Shown piece after piece: positions 1-8,461 of a stretch of DNA of 64,000 nucleotides (position 1 is its first letter; each line of letters opens with the position of its first letter). Made by a program: the position numbers and the translations under genes. The stretch is from Butyrivibrio sp. CB08. GTDB taxonomy: Bacteria; Bacillota; Clostridia; Lachnospirales; Lachnospiraceae. Below the pieces are notes generated by a model. That model was not told the origin of the DNA and ran no database searches. It was given only the letters and a program-made list of their open reading frames with translations. The stretch lies in contig NZ_RAIR01000008.1 of the NCBI RefSeq assembly GCF_003625485.1, forward strand, positions 124,001 to 188,000, in the 5' to 3' direction.

Positions 1-680
1 TTTTATTCTATCGCCAGGTGGCTCAGGGTGATATGGAAGCTATAGCAGAAAACTGCAGACAACACAGATTTCTTGAGACTGAGGGTGTTGGTATCCTCTC
101 AAGAGATCCTGTTGTGAACCGCAAATATCATTTTATTGTTACTGCTGCTCTGATCTCAAGAATATGTACAGAGAGCGGAATGGAGATGGAGCTGTCCTTT
201 CGCCTAAGCGACTATTATATTCAAAAGCTGGATTATCTCTTTTCCGAAAAAGAAATTGAAGAATGGCATAACAAGATGGTCCTTGATTACACCAAAAGAA
301 TGCAGATACTTAAGCAGAGTGCCAATCTTCCAAAGCCCATAACCGAGTGCCTCAACTACATCTACGCCCACATCAAGGAGCGAATAACTATTGATGACCT
401 GGCGCAGCACACAGGTAAATCTGCAGGTTATATATCAAGACTGTTTAAAAGTGAAATGGGTGTTACCCCCAGTGATTACATCAGAAAGGTAAAAATAGAC
501 AAGGCTCAGAACCTTCTTAGATTTAGTGACTTCTCACTTATTGAGATATCTTCATATCTGGCCTTTTCCTCCCAGAGCCACTTTATCAAGCTCTTCCAGG
601 AAGAAACAGGCCTTACACCAAAAAAGTACCGCAATATGTATTACGGTACTCATTGGAAAGGAAATGAAGAGGAATACTGA
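1..680 (+). CDS. AraC-family transcriptional regulator, 5' end cut off by window edge
   Basis: The reading frame is open from the first bases of the window (LFYRQVAQGD...), so the GTG at 18 is probably internal and the true start lies upstream. The C-terminal ~100 residues form a typical AraC/XylS double helix-turn-helix: ITIDDLAQHTGKSAGYISRLFK is the first HTH, and SLIEISSYLAFSSQSHFIKLFQ followed by TGLTPKKYR is the second with the family signature. The upstream part (LSRDPVVNRKYHFIVTAALISR) resembles the helical linker of Lachnospiraceae AraC proteins. It is probably a DNA-binding activator or repressor of sugar genes. It converges on the leftward symporter operon with one base between the two stop codons, so it may regulate that operon (inference from position only). 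Confidence 0.88.
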   Translation, partial: LFYRQVAQGDMEAIAENCRQHRFLETEGVGILSRDPVVNRKYHFIVTAALISRICTESGMEMELSFRLSDYYIQKLDYLFSEKEIEEWHNKMVLDYTKRMQILKQSANLPKPITECLNYIYAHIKERITIDDLAQHTGKSAGYISRLFKSEMGVTPSDYIRKVKIDKAQNLLRFSDFSLIEISSYLAFSSQSHFIKLFQEETGLTPKKYRNMYYGTHWKGNEEEY

Positions 681-681
681 T

Positions 682-1284
682 TCACAGTTCGTATACGATT
701 GTCATCTTAACGTCGTCTCCGATAATCGAGATTTCGACGTCATTTGCTATATTTCCAAGAATGGATCTCTCAAGCTCGTTTTTAGCTTCCTGAGCAAACT
801 CAGTTGTCTGATCCATCTCATTTACGCTGTTTTTATAATTGCTCATCTTCCAGGTCTCATTGGATGTGGCAGAAAGAGCTGTTGGGTCTACCAGGCCCAT
901 CATTCCGATCCTGGACTCTCTTGCTGACCTCTCATCCTTTGGAAGCATTGCAAGCTCAAAAACTTCTCTGATCTTTCCAAGAAATCCCTTGGCAGCTGCG
1001 TTCTCTTTTGAAGTTGAGATCTCCATAAGCTCTTTTCTCTTATCCGCAAACATGATGGTGTTTGTATTTAAGTGAAGAGTTACTGCATCTTCATCCTTCT
1101 CAAGAAAAAATTCTGCATCCATCTCTCCTGTGATCGACCTTATAAGATTCATGGTCTCCTCAGAAAGGAGCCTCACCCTAAGGGCCGCTTTGTGGTCCAG
1201 GTCCTTGGAAAATGCCTCAACAACCTCAAGGACTTTATCCATGTTGCCTTCGCTGGTGCTGATAACTATACTCTCAGATTTCAT
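682..1284 (-). CDS. hypothetical protein, possibly histidine-kinase-type ATPase-like
   Basis: A 200-residue soluble protein with no signal peptide or membrane segment. I do not recognise a family with certainty. The stretch LRVRLLSEETMNLIRSI resembles the N-box helix (E...N) of anti-sigma/RsbT-type ATPases, and the alternating beta/alpha pattern would fit a degenerate HATPase fold, but the glycine-rich G boxes are not evident. It begins 23 bases after the GPH symporter stop and is therefore probably the last gene of the leftward symporter operon. It ends two bases from the convergent AraC gene. Function unknown; the ATPase link is weak inference. Confidence 0.7.
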   Translation of the reverse strand: MKSESIVISTSEGNMDKVLEVVEAFSKDLDHKAALRVRLLSEETMNLIRSITGEMDAEFFLEKDEDAVTLHLNTNTIMFADKRKELMEISTSKENAAAKGFLGKIREVFELAMLPKDERSARESRIGMMGLVDPTALSATSNETWKMSNYKNSVNEMDQTTEFAQEAKNELERSILGNIANDVEISIIGDDVKMTIVYEL

Positions 1285-1307
1285 AATCTCTCCCTCATAA
1301 TATAAGA

Positions 1308-2765
1308 TTAGTTGTTATTGCCCTGTTCGATCTCTGAAGTTTTTCTCTCTACTAGTTTAACAGATATTTCCTGAAGTTTCTCATCAGTTAAAATGTATTT
1401 GTTCTTAAACCAGAAAATAGCAAAGACAAGACCTGCTATAGGGATGATAGTCATCCACATTCTAAGGCCCATCTTCTGGGCAAGTGAAACACCGGCTGAA
1501 TAATCTACAAGTGTTGCGCCCTCTTCTGTGTCATTGCTAAGAGCAAGGACCTGAAGAGCCACAGATGCAATAAGAGCAGAAACACCAGAAGCAAGCTTAA
1601 CTACGAAGGTCTGCATTGAGAAGATGACAGACTCATCTCTTCTGTTGTTCTTGAAATCGCCGTAGTCAACAGTGTTTGCAAGGAATACTGTTGTGATAAC
1701 TGCAAGCATTCCGTTTGCTGAGAAGATAAAGAATGCAGGAATGAACAAAAGGAATACATTGTTCATTGATGTTGATGCAAGGATCAGAAGTGAAATGTAT
1801 CCACAGATAGCCATTCCGGTACTTACAAAGTAAATCTGCATTGAAGTAAAGAACCTTCTAAGGAATGGATAAAGCAGCATCATTGCAAGAATCTGCATTC
1901 CACCGCCAAAGGTTGAAAACAGTGTGTAATCGCCCTTCCAGCCAGTACCACCAAAGTCATATTTAAAGAAATAGATGACCAGGTTAGAAGTGATGTAGAT
2001 TGAGCAGTTAACGATAACGATGGCCACAACAACTGCCATAGCCTGATCGTTCTGGATAAGTGCCCTGAACATCTCTCTTATTGTTGCTGTCTTCATTTCA
2101 ACTGTAGACTTCTCTTTTACATTGATACAGCAGATAACTGTAAACAGGATAAAGAGAACTGCTACTATTATTGAGAAATATGAGAAACCAATTCTCTCGA
2201 TCTCTCTGTCTGAAATGCCAGCTGCTCCAAAGAACTTACCAAGAGCAGATACAGACATAACGGTAACGATAGTAATAAGCGCTGATCCAACGCCTGCGCA
2301 TGAACGGGCAAGAGTTGTAAGACCCTCACGCTCTTTTCCGCCCTCTGTAAAAGCAGGGATCATTGACCAGTAAGGAATGTCCATCATGGTGTATGTAACG
2401 CCCCAAAGGATGTATGTAACAGCGGCGTAAGCTATCATTCCTGAAGGAGTAAGGGTTGGAGGCGCTGTAAACATAAGAGCTAAAACAACAGCGTTCGTCA
2501 GGGTTCCAATAAGAAGCCATGGTCTGAACTTACCCCATTTTGTCTTGGTCTTGGCAACAACTGCTCCCATGATAGGATCGTTAAAAGCATCAAATACTCT
2601 TGCCACCATAAGGATAACGCCCATAGCTGCAGCGCTGACACCCATAATATCCTGGAAATAATATAAAACGTAGGTGGCGGAAAGCATGTAGACCATATCT
2701 TTACCAACTGCACCAAGTCCGTAAGACGCCTTAGCTGCGCCTGAAAGTTTCATTTTGCTATTCAT
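1308..2765 (-). CDS. GPH-family sugar:cation symporter (MelB/UidB-like MFS transporter)
   Basis: A 485-residue polytopic membrane protein with about 12 hydrophobic segments. The N-terminal region (SYGLGAVGKDMVYMLSATYV, then VFDAFNDPIMGAVVAKTKTKWGKFRPWLLIG) is diagnostic of the glycoside-pentoside-hexuronide:cation symporter family, including the conserved DAxxDPxxG...GKFRPW loop. It should import a glycoside, pentoside or hexuronide with Na+ or H+ across the cytoplasmic membrane. The substrate cannot be told from sequence. Its ATG overlaps the stop codon of the upstream glycosyltransferase-like gene by 4 bases, so the two are translationally coupled, and the uncharacterised partner may act on the same substrate. 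Confidence 0.93.
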   Translation of the reverse strand: MNSKMKLSGAAKASYGLGAVGKDMVYMLSATYVLYYFQDIMGVSAAAMGVILMVARVFDAFNDPIMGAVVAKTKTKWGKFRPWLLIGTLTNAVVLALMFTAPPTLTPSGMIAYAAVTYILWGVTYTMMDIPYWSMIPAFTEGGKEREGLTTLARSCAGVGSALITIVTVMSVSALGKFFGAAGISDREIERIGFSYFSIIVAVLFILFTVICCINVKEKSTVEMKTATIREMFRALIQNDQAMAVVVAIVIVNCSIYITSNLVIYFFKYDFGGTGWKGDYTLFSTFGGGMQILAMMLLYPFLRRFFTSMQIYFVSTGMAICGYISLLILASTSMNNVFLLFIPAFFIFSANGMLAVITTVFLANTVDYGDFKNNRRDESVIFSMQTFVVKLASGVSALIASVALQVLALSNDTEEGATLVDYSAGVSLAQKMGLRMWMTIIPIAGLVFAIFWFKNKYILTDEKLQEISVKLVERKTSEIEQGNNN

Positions 2766-4243
2766 CTTCTACCCGCCTCCTTGAGCTTTATTGCCAGCTC
2801 AACTACCTTCTTTGCTCCGTCGTAAATACCAGCCTTCTTGTTCTCCACAATGCTCTCACACATCTCATTTAAAAGATCTGTCTCAAGGAACTGATCAAGC
2901 ATCTGGATTGTATGAGGAATATCTCTGCACTCGAGGGTTCCGTCACCGATCTCTGCTGAGTGGATGGCGCCCCACATCTCGTGCTTGCCAACTCTCTTGA
3001 TAAAGAGCTTTGGAACAGGATAAAATGCCAGTTCGCTAGGCTTTGTAACAAGAACATCGCAGCTTCTCATGAGAAGGTTTGTTGTGTAAACCGCCTTAAA
3101 GATATCTGCGTGGTAGAAACCATGAATACCTGTTATATCAATATTGTCGTTAAGGGCAGTCTCTGCAAACTCAAGAGTATCTTCCCAGTTGTCCATGTGG
3201 TCGATGGCAAATTTGCTCATCTCAGGGATCTCTTTTTTAAGCTCATCCCAGACATTTCTGTAGTCACCTACATTTACATAAAGTGCTGCCTGTCCCTTCT
3301 GGATATATGGCAGAAGGTGCTTAATTATCTCTGCAAAGATTTCCTTCTGAGCGCCGGCTCCGCCGATGGTCAAAAGAAATCTCATAGGCCTTCCATTCTT
3401 TTTCCTGTCGATCCTTGCCTTGCAGTCCTTTTCTATATTCTCTACAAGCTCATAATCGATGTAGTGGCCTGTGTAAACAAGAGACTCTGCTGGCATAGGC
3501 TTGCAGACATTTTTCTTGTTCATACCATTTACAATGCGATAGCCCATATAGGCGTTCTTGCATTGAATGGTGTGAACAGAGCCTTCAGAGAGGTGAAGAG
3601 CCATTGGCCAGTTATCAGGAATAGCATTTACCACGTACTTCATTCCGGCGTGGATAGCTGCCTGAGCAGGCCATACATGGGTTGCAATAACAGGGATATC
3701 CTTGGGAACGTTCTTATATACAGGAGCCATCAGCTCAGCGTTCTTCTGATCTGATGAGTTGTATGTAAGAGCTCTGAAGCCCTCATAGTTTGTGGGCTCC
3801 CAGATAAATTTATTAAAAAGATAAAATCTTGAAAGTCTTGAACCTAATGAATAAAGGTCGTTCTGAGCACCAATTACCTTGGTACAGGTGGTCTCCTTAT
3901 AGGAGTTAAGATCCATCCAGTAAGGTGTGTAGCCAAGATGAGTGGCGTACGAAGCCATAGCCATTGAAATACGGTAATGGCCAAAGCCCATTCGGATGTT
4001 TCCAACGATGATACCTTTGTCAGTATCCATCTCCCCCTCATTTTCAGAGATCTTCGCAGTCACATCAACATTTTTAACGCCAAGAAGCGTTCCAATAACC
4101 TCATTATCAGAGACCTTGATCTTATAATCCACTAAAGAGTCATCGCCATACTTCTTTGCGAATTTCTTCTTGGATCTTACTGCCTTGTTGTAATCTTTAT
4201 CACTGATCACATTGCCATATATAACCTTTGATCTATCAGCCAT
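2762..4243 (-). CDS. GT-B-fold glycosyltransferase-like protein (MGDG synthase/MurG-like), uncharacterised
   Basis: About 493 residues, soluble, no signal peptide. A GNIRMGFGHYRIS motif near residue 81 resembles the N-terminal glycine/histidine loop (GxGH...S) of MGDG synthases and MurG-type GT28 enzymes. A later LLTIGGAGAQKE segment and VTKPSELAFYPVPKLFI match the nucleotide-sugar-binding C-terminal half of GT-B proteins. No close named family is recognised. The open frame extends to a GTG at 4261, but the ATG at 4243 is preceded by GGAG and is preferred. It is the first gene of the operon and overlaps the GPH symporter by 4 bases. Pairing of a glycosyltransferase-like (or possibly glycan-remodelling) protein with a sugar symporter is unusual. 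Substrate unknown. Confidence 0.72.
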   Translation of the reverse strand: MADRSKVIYGNVISDKDYNKAVRSKKKFAKKYGDDSLVDYKIKVSDNEVIGTLLGVKNVDVTAKISENEGEMDTDKGIIVGNIRMGFGHYRISMAMASYATHLGYTPYWMDLNSYKETTCTKVIGAQNDLYSLGSRLSRFYLFNKFIWEPTNYEGFRALTYNSSDQKNAELMAPVYKNVPKDIPVIATHVWPAQAAIHAGMKYVVNAIPDNWPMALHLSEGSVHTIQCKNAYMGYRIVNGMNKKNVCKPMPAESLVYTGHYIDYELVENIEKDCKARIDRKKNGRPMRFLLTIGGAGAQKEIFAEIIKHLLPYIQKGQAALYVNVGDYRNVWDELKKEIPEMSKFAIDHMDNWEDTLEFAETALNDNIDITGIHGFYHADIFKAVYTTNLLMRSCDVLVTKPSELAFYPVPKLFIKRVGKHEMWGAIHSAEIGDGTLECRDIPHTIQMLDQFLETDLLNEMCESIVENKKAGIYDGAKKVVELAIKLKEAGRR

Positions 4244-4283
4244 AACACTCCATTCCGCCACTACACTGGCTTTTCACAAACAA

Positions 4284-4375
4284 GGAAACCAACTCCCTCA
4301 TAATGAGTTTCCATGACTAAATACTAACAGACAAGGTTTCTAAAAACAAGAAACGCTTTTTACAATTTTCGTTTC
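4284..4375 (-). promoter_or_regulatory. GAAAC/GTTTC repeat cluster in the symporter operon promoter region
   Basis: Within the 150-base leader there are five GAAAC or GTTTC half-sites. They form inverted pairs: GGAAAC 4284-4289 with GTTTCC 4307-4312, GTTTC 4336-4340 with GAAAC 4350-4354, and GAAACG 4350-4355 with CGTTTC 4370-4375. On the minus strand TTGTTT then 17 bases then TAGTAT is a possible weak promoter among them. The arrangement suggests operator sites for a regulator of the operon, perhaps the AraC protein at the window start. Direct reading of repeats; the role is inference. Confidence 0.45.
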
Positions 4376-4395
4376 CGCTTTTTGTGCAAGTTGCA

Positions 4396-5490
4396 TTAAA
4401 CAAGTGCAACTATATCAAGACCCTTGTTCTTATTAAGATCAATATACTGTTCCCCGCACTTTACTACGGGTCTTGCCAGGTGATCGGGATTTACGAAGAT
4501 GATCTCTCCAGTAAGACCGTTGCTCAGCATGACTCTGTTGGCAATAAAGGTATTAACTATATTGCTAAGGAATGTAAGTATGGTATTTGGATCATACTTA
4601 TCAAGTCCTTCATTCTCAAACTGCTGAATTACATAGAATGGACAGATCGATTTCCTGTAATTGGTACATGCAGTATAAGAATCATAGACGTCAGCAACTG
4701 CAACAATAGATGCAATCTCATCTATCTGATCATTTTTGATATGGAATGGGAATCCTGAACCATCTCTTCTCTCATGATGCATAAGAATAGCATTCTTAAT
4801 ATGGATACTGATATCCTTGTCCTTTACAAGCTCGTATCCCTTTATTACATGCTCATCCATTTTCTTTTGCTCATAAGGAGTAAGCTGTTTGTTTTTCCCA
4901 AGAAGTTCGGGAGACACCAAAACCTTGCCAATGTCGTGAAGAAGTCCGGCTGCTGTAGCAAGCCTAATCTTTTCCTCTGGAAGTCTCATCCAGGTAGCAA
5001 GAGTATTGGAAATAAGTGAAACATTGAGACTATGCATATACACTTCATCGCTGTTATCACGAAGGTTATGAAGCATATCAAAGATACCTGCTGTTCCACC
5101 AGCTTCTACAAAGAGGTGATATACAGGTTCTGTAAGTTTATCAATATCAAGGGGCATTGAGTCATTGGCAAGAAGCCTGAAGGATTCCTCAAGCTTGTCA
5201 GCATGTTCTTCAATATGCTGTTTAAACTTAATGAACTCCTCTGTGTTCCTTAGCTTCTCAGCATAAGACATACTGGATGAAGTATCGCTGGCAGCAGTCT
5301 CCTGTTTAGGAACTACCGGCTTTTTCTCATCCTCTACAAAGATGTTGTACAGAGAATGGGCCCTGATCCTCTCAATGTCTTTATCATCCAGGATCGTGCC
5401 CTTTGGAAGAACCAGTCTGTCATCGAGAGTGTATATATTCTCGGAGACAACCAGCCCCGGTTCAAGCTTGTCTACTGATACAAGTTTCAT
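4396..5490 (-). CDS. HD-GYP domain cyclic-di-GMP phosphodiesterase
   Basis: A 364-residue cytoplasmic protein. The N-terminal ~60 residues (VDKLEPGLVVSENIYTLDDRLVLPKGTILDD) form the short module that usually precedes HD-GYP domains. The C-terminal half carries the metal-binding set: HSLNVS, LLHDIGK with the HD pair, DEHVIKGYEL, and HHERRDGSGFP, the GYP signature in the GFP variant. All expected metal ligands appear intact, so it is predicted to hydrolyse c-di-GMP. It is monocistronic, read leftward, and diverges from the Nudix gene across about 130 bases. It is paralogous to the HD-GYP gene at 19621, which has a damaged HD motif. Confidence 0.93.
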   Translation of the reverse strand: MKLVSVDKLEPGLVVSENIYTLDDRLVLPKGTILDDKDIERIRAHSLYNIFVEDEKKPVVPKQETAASDTSSSMSYAEKLRNTEEFIKFKQHIEEHADKLEESFRLLANDSMPLDIDKLTEPVYHLFVEAGGTAGIFDMLHNLRDNSDEVYMHSLNVSLISNTLATWMRLPEEKIRLATAAGLLHDIGKVLVSPELLGKNKQLTPYEQKKMDEHVIKGYELVKDKDISIHIKNAILMHHERRDGSGFPFHIKNDQIDEIASIVAVADVYDSYTACTNYRKSICPFYVIQQFENEGLDKYDPNTILTFLSNIVNTFIANRVMLSNGLTGEIIFVNPDHLARPVVKCGEQYIDLNKNKGLDIVALV

Positions 5491-5618
5491 GTAATTACCC
5501 GCCGTTATACTTTATTTGAATTCATACACTTATATAATAACACTTTTTGCCTTTTCTTTTTACTAAATTTCCTTTACAATTCTGTTGTTAAACGAAAAAA
5601 TAAGGAGAAACCCTTTTT

Positions 5619-6212
5619 ATGTCAGATAATCTTGGTTGGGAATTAGTAAAAGAAGAGCATGTAATCCAGGATCAGTGGATAGATTTCAGGCGCAATATCT
5701 ACAGACTTCCAAATAACGCCGAGATCGGACCTGTATATAATTATTCAAAACACAGCTTCGTGGTTATCGTTGCCAGAGATAAGGAAGGCAGATACATCTG
5801 CGTTAAGCAGTACAGGCACGGAGTAGACAGGATCACCACCGAGTTCCCTGCTGGTGGAATTGAATATAAGGAAAAGAGCGATGTTCCATATATCACCAAG
5901 GAAAACACCATCGCTACTGAAGAAGAAGCTCTTGACGCTGCAAACAGAGAGCTCCTTGAAGAAACAGGATATGTTGCTGGAAACATCAGACACCTTCTCA
6001 CTATTCCAGCCAATGCTACCCTCGCTTCCAACAACTTCCACATCTATCTTGCTACCGATTGTGAAAAGAAATCCTCCCAGCATCTGGATGATACCGAGTT
6101 TTTAAATGTTCTCCTGCTGTCAGAGGACGAGCTTAAACAGAGGATCTTTGGCGGAGATTTTATCCAGTCACACCATATTCTTTCATGGTATATAGCTAAA
6201 GATTTGGGATAA
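5619..6212 (+). CDS. Nudix hydrolase, ADP-ribose pyrophosphatase type
   Basis: A 197-residue protein with a Nudix fold. The sequence FPAGGIEY...ALDAANRELLEETGYV gives the Nudix box core (REL-EETG), and QYRHGVDRITTEFPAGG is typical of ADP-sugar pyrophosphatases of the NudF/YqkG type. The stretch between the glycine and the RELLEETG helix is about 20 residues longer than in standard family members (EKSDVPYITKENTIATEEE). The enzyme probably cleaves ADP-ribose or related nucleoside diphosphate sugars in the cytosol. AAGGAG lies 12 bases upstream of the ATG. It is one of only six rightward protein genes in the window and is followed by a hairpin and a tRNA. Confidence 0.9.
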   Translation: MSDNLGWELVKEEHVIQDQWIDFRRNIYRLPNNAEIGPVYNYSKHSFVVIVARDKEGRYICVKQYRHGVDRITTEFPAGGIEYKEKSDVPYITKENTIATEEEALDAANRELLEETGYVAGNIRHLLTIPANATLASNNFHIYLATDCEKKSSQHLDDTEFLNVLLLSEDELKQRIFGGDFIQSHHILSWYIAKDLG

Positions 6213-6254
6213 ATTTAATTCTTGAATATGGCAAAAGCCTGTGATAAACTAAAA

Positions 6255-6276
6255 AAGCTGTGGATGACCACAGCTT
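6255..6276 (-). terminator. intrinsic hairpin with T-run on the minus strand
   Basis: Perfect inverted repeat AAGCTGTGG-ATGA-CCACAGCTT. On the minus strand it is followed by a run of Ts (AAAAAA precedes it on the plus strand), so it works best for leftward transcripts arriving from the 6408-8398 genes. It may also end the Nudix transcript, but no plus-strand U-tract follows. Confidence 0.6.
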
Positions 6277-6283
6277 CTAATAT

Positions 6284-6366
6284 GCCGGCATGTCGGAATG
6301 GCAGACGATGCAGACTCAAAATCTGTTGTGGGTAACCACGTGTGGGTTCAAGTCCCACTGCCGGCA
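6284..6366 (+). tRNA. tRNA-Leu (anticodon CAA)
   Basis: A full cloverleaf can be folded. The acceptor stem GCCGGCA pairs with TGCCGGC, with discriminator A. The anticodon loop CTCAAAA carries CAA, which reads UUG. A long class II variable arm TGTGGGTAACCACG is present, and the T-arm is GTGGG-TTCAAGT-CCCAC. The long variable arm supports leucine. CCA is not encoded. An intrinsic terminator follows directly. Confidence 0.95.
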
Positions 6367-6374
6367 CTTATATC

Positions 6375-6399
6375 AGCCCACCTAAGGGCTTATTTTTTT
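6375..6399 (+). terminator. intrinsic terminator after tRNA-Leu
   Basis: AGCCC-acctaa-GGGCT stem followed by TATTTTTTT on the plus strand, nine bases after the tRNA 3' end. Confidence 0.8.
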
Positions 6400-6407
6400 G
6401 TCATTTT

Positions 6408-6704
6408 TCAGACGTAGCAGTGTTCCTGAGTCAGGTGCAGTCTCTTGTCGTTAACTACTGCCCCTGTGATCTCAAGCTTAGGTCCTCTTGCCCCAAGGCT
6501 CTTTCTGCCTTCAAGGATAAGGTGAACCTTCTTGTCTTCTGTCATATATTCCTCAAAGATCTCATCGGACGATTCCGCACTGTCTAAGACCTTTTTAAAA
6601 TCCCCAATAAATGCTGGAATAATGATGGCTCCAATACTCTGTCCCTGAAGTGGTCCGTAGAGTGAAACCACCTCATGTAATAATAGCTTTCTAAGTTCCT
6701 CCAT
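6408..6704 (-). CDS. hypothetical protein, 98 residues
   Basis: A small soluble protein of mixed alpha/beta character (LLLHEVVSLYGPLQGQSIGAIIIPAFIGDFKK...). No domain recognised. It starts 41 bases after the pyrophosphatase stop in the same direction and is probably co-transcribed with it. It ends near the tRNA-Leu terminator on the opposite strand. GGGG ten bases upstream of the ATG could be its ribosome binding site. Codon use looks like its neighbours, so it is likely a real gene. Confidence 0.65.
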   Translation of the reverse strand: MEELRKLLLHEVVSLYGPLQGQSIGAIIIPAFIGDFKKVLDSAESSDEIFEEYMTEDKKVHLILEGRKSLGARGPKLEITGAVVNDKRLHLTQEHCYV

Positions 6705-6745
6705 ACTCTAGCTACCCCCACAATAAGTATTATGTTTATATTGTA

Positions 6746-8398
6746 TTACTGCTGCATCGCTTCAACAATAGCTGGAAGGAGCTGTTTCTTTCTGGAAACC
6801 ACGCCAGGAAGGATTACTGAATCCCCTTCAGCTGAAAGTCCAAAGGCGCTGTTGATAGTGTGCAGGGCTTTTGTTCCGCTAAATACGATCTCAGATGATT
6901 CGTCAATGATGTTGGTGAGCATAAAGAAGATCATATCAAGGCCATCATCACCAGTAACCTGCTTAAGCTCTGGCTCGATCTTGTTTTTGATCTCCACAAG
7001 TTCTTCTGAGCTCATGGAATTGATCTGGCCAATACCAATTGTCATATCATCAACAGTAAATTTCTTAAAATCCTGATGAAGGATCTCGCTGGCTGTCTTG
7101 CCGCTTAAGTTTGATCCCGCATGGAACATCTCTTTTGCAAATTCCTCATAGTCGATCTGAGCGATGCTTGCAAGCTCCTCTCCTGCATTCCTGTCAACCT
7201 GGGTGCAGGTAGGTGATCTGAACATCAGTGTATCAGAAAGAATAGCTGCAAGAAGAAGTCCCGCTGTAGTCTTGTCGATCTCAACTCCATATTCCTTGTA
7301 CATCAGATAGATGATGGTACAGGTTGATCCAAGAGGCTGATTTCTAAAGAACACAGGACCGGATGTCTCAATGGTGCGAAGTCTGTGGTGGTCCACAATC
7401 TCTAAGATATCTGCTGCATCTGCGCCATTAACAGCCTGGTTTTTTTCGTTGTGGTCAACAAGGATAAGCTGTTTCTTGTGGGCACCAAGGAAATTCCTTC
7501 GGCTGATCATACCAATGTAGTTATCATTCTTATCAAGAACCGGGAAGTATCTGTGCCTCATGGAAGCCATAACCTCCTGGATATCCTCAATGAAGTCATC
7601 CATATAGAAGGTAGCCAGGTTCTCTTTTTTCATGATGTAGTCGATTGGCATACTCTGGTTGATGAGCCTTGCCACAACAAAGGTATCATGAGGTGTTGTG
7701 ATGATCCTTGTGCCATGCTCCTGAGCCTGAGCCTTGATGGTCCTTGTAACCTCTGCACCCTCACATACGATGATGCATGAAGCTCCAAGTTCAATGGCAC
7801 AGAGCTGAGTCTCATACCTGTTACCAAGAATGACCACGTCGCCTTTCTCAATGACATTCTCCATCATCTCAGGGCTGGCAGCAGCTATTACCACCTTGCC
7901 GCTTTCAAGGTTCTCTTCTATATCTCCGACAATAAGCTCTCCATCGAGAGTCTCAACGATATTCCTGTATGAAGTTCTGGCCTGTGAAAGAATATGTGGA
8001 TCGATCACATCCATATAAGTCTCAACGATGTCATTGGTTGTGACGATACCAGCAAGCTTGTTGCCTTCTGTTGCACAAAGAGTAACAACGTCAGCATCTC
8101 TCATCTTGGTCCATGCATTCTTAAGAGACAGATCGTTAGAAACGCCGTCGAGCCTTCTGATCTCCATATCCCTTACCTGAGTTCTGACATCCTTGATATA
8201 AGCAGGAACATCAACTCTAAAGTGTGAAAGAACAAACTGAGTTTCTTCATTCAGGTGTCCAGCTCTGCATGCAATATAATTACCACCAAAGACCTTGTTC
8301 TTGAGATTTGCATAAGTTATCGCAGCACAGATGGAATCTGTATCCGGATTCTTATGACCGGTCACAAAGACAGGTCTTGTATCTTCAATATTGTTCAT
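6746..8398 (-). CDS. ppaC: manganese-dependent inorganic pyrophosphatase with CBS and DRTGG regulatory domains
   Basis: 550 residues, longer than the ~310 of plain family II pyrophosphatases. Near the N-terminus GHKNPDTDSICAAI supplies the DHH-family metal ligands. Two CBS segments flank a DRTGG-like domain between roughly residues 70 and 310. The catalytic part resumes with IVDHHRLRT (DHH motif), and a DHHA2 C-terminal domain follows. This matches the nucleotide-regulated CBS-PPases of Clostridia, where AMP/ADP inhibit and ATP or diadenosine polyphosphates activate. The enzyme hydrolyses PPi to phosphate in the cytosol. GGAGG precedes the ATG, and a promoter-like TTGATA/TAAACT pair lies in the 63-base gap after the ABC exporter operon. 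Confidence 0.95.
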   Translation of the reverse strand: MNNIEDTRPVFVTGHKNPDTDSICAAITYANLKNKVFGGNYIACRAGHLNEETQFVLSHFRVDVPAYIKDVRTQVRDMEIRRLDGVSNDLSLKNAWTKMRDADVVTLCATEGNKLAGIVTTNDIVETYMDVIDPHILSQARTSYRNIVETLDGELIVGDIEENLESGKVVIAAASPEMMENVIEKGDVVILGNRYETQLCAIELGASCIIVCEGAEVTRTIKAQAQEHGTRIITTPHDTFVVARLINQSMPIDYIMKKENLATFYMDDFIEDIQEVMASMRHRYFPVLDKNDNYIGMISRRNFLGAHKKQLILVDHNEKNQAVNGADAADILEIVDHHRLRTIETSGPVFFRNQPLGSTCTIIYLMYKEYGVEIDKTTAGLLLAAILSDTLMFRSPTCTQVDRNAGEELASIAQIDYEEFAKEMFHAGSNLSGKTASEILHQDFKKFTVDDMTIGIGQINSMSSEELVEIKNKIEPELKQVTGDDGLDMIFFMLTNIIDESSEIVFSGTKALHTINSAFGLSAEGDSVILPGVVSRKKQLLPAIVEAMQQ

Positions 8399-8425
8399 TA
8401 ATTATCCTCCAAACGTAGTAGATGA

Positions 8426-8454
8426 AGTTTACCACGCTTCGTCATAACTATCAA
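8426..8454 (-). promoter_or_regulatory. predicted sigma-A promoter of the pyrophosphatase gene
   Basis: On the minus strand TTGATA (8454-8449), a 17-base spacer, then TAAACT (8431-8426), ending about 27 bases before the ATG. It would allow expression independent of the upstream ABC exporter. Confidence 0.5.
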
Positions 8455-8461
8455 TCCCCTA

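Noticed and set aside
2960..3754. 264-residue plus-strand open frame opposite the glycosyltransferase-like gene
   Set aside because: Shadow frame. The minus-strand gene has coherent motifs, ribosome binding sites and operon overlap.
4385..4411. GTTGCA/TGCAAC inverted repeat at the end of the first HD-GYP gene as a terminator
   Set aside because: Short stem without a U-tract; not convincing.
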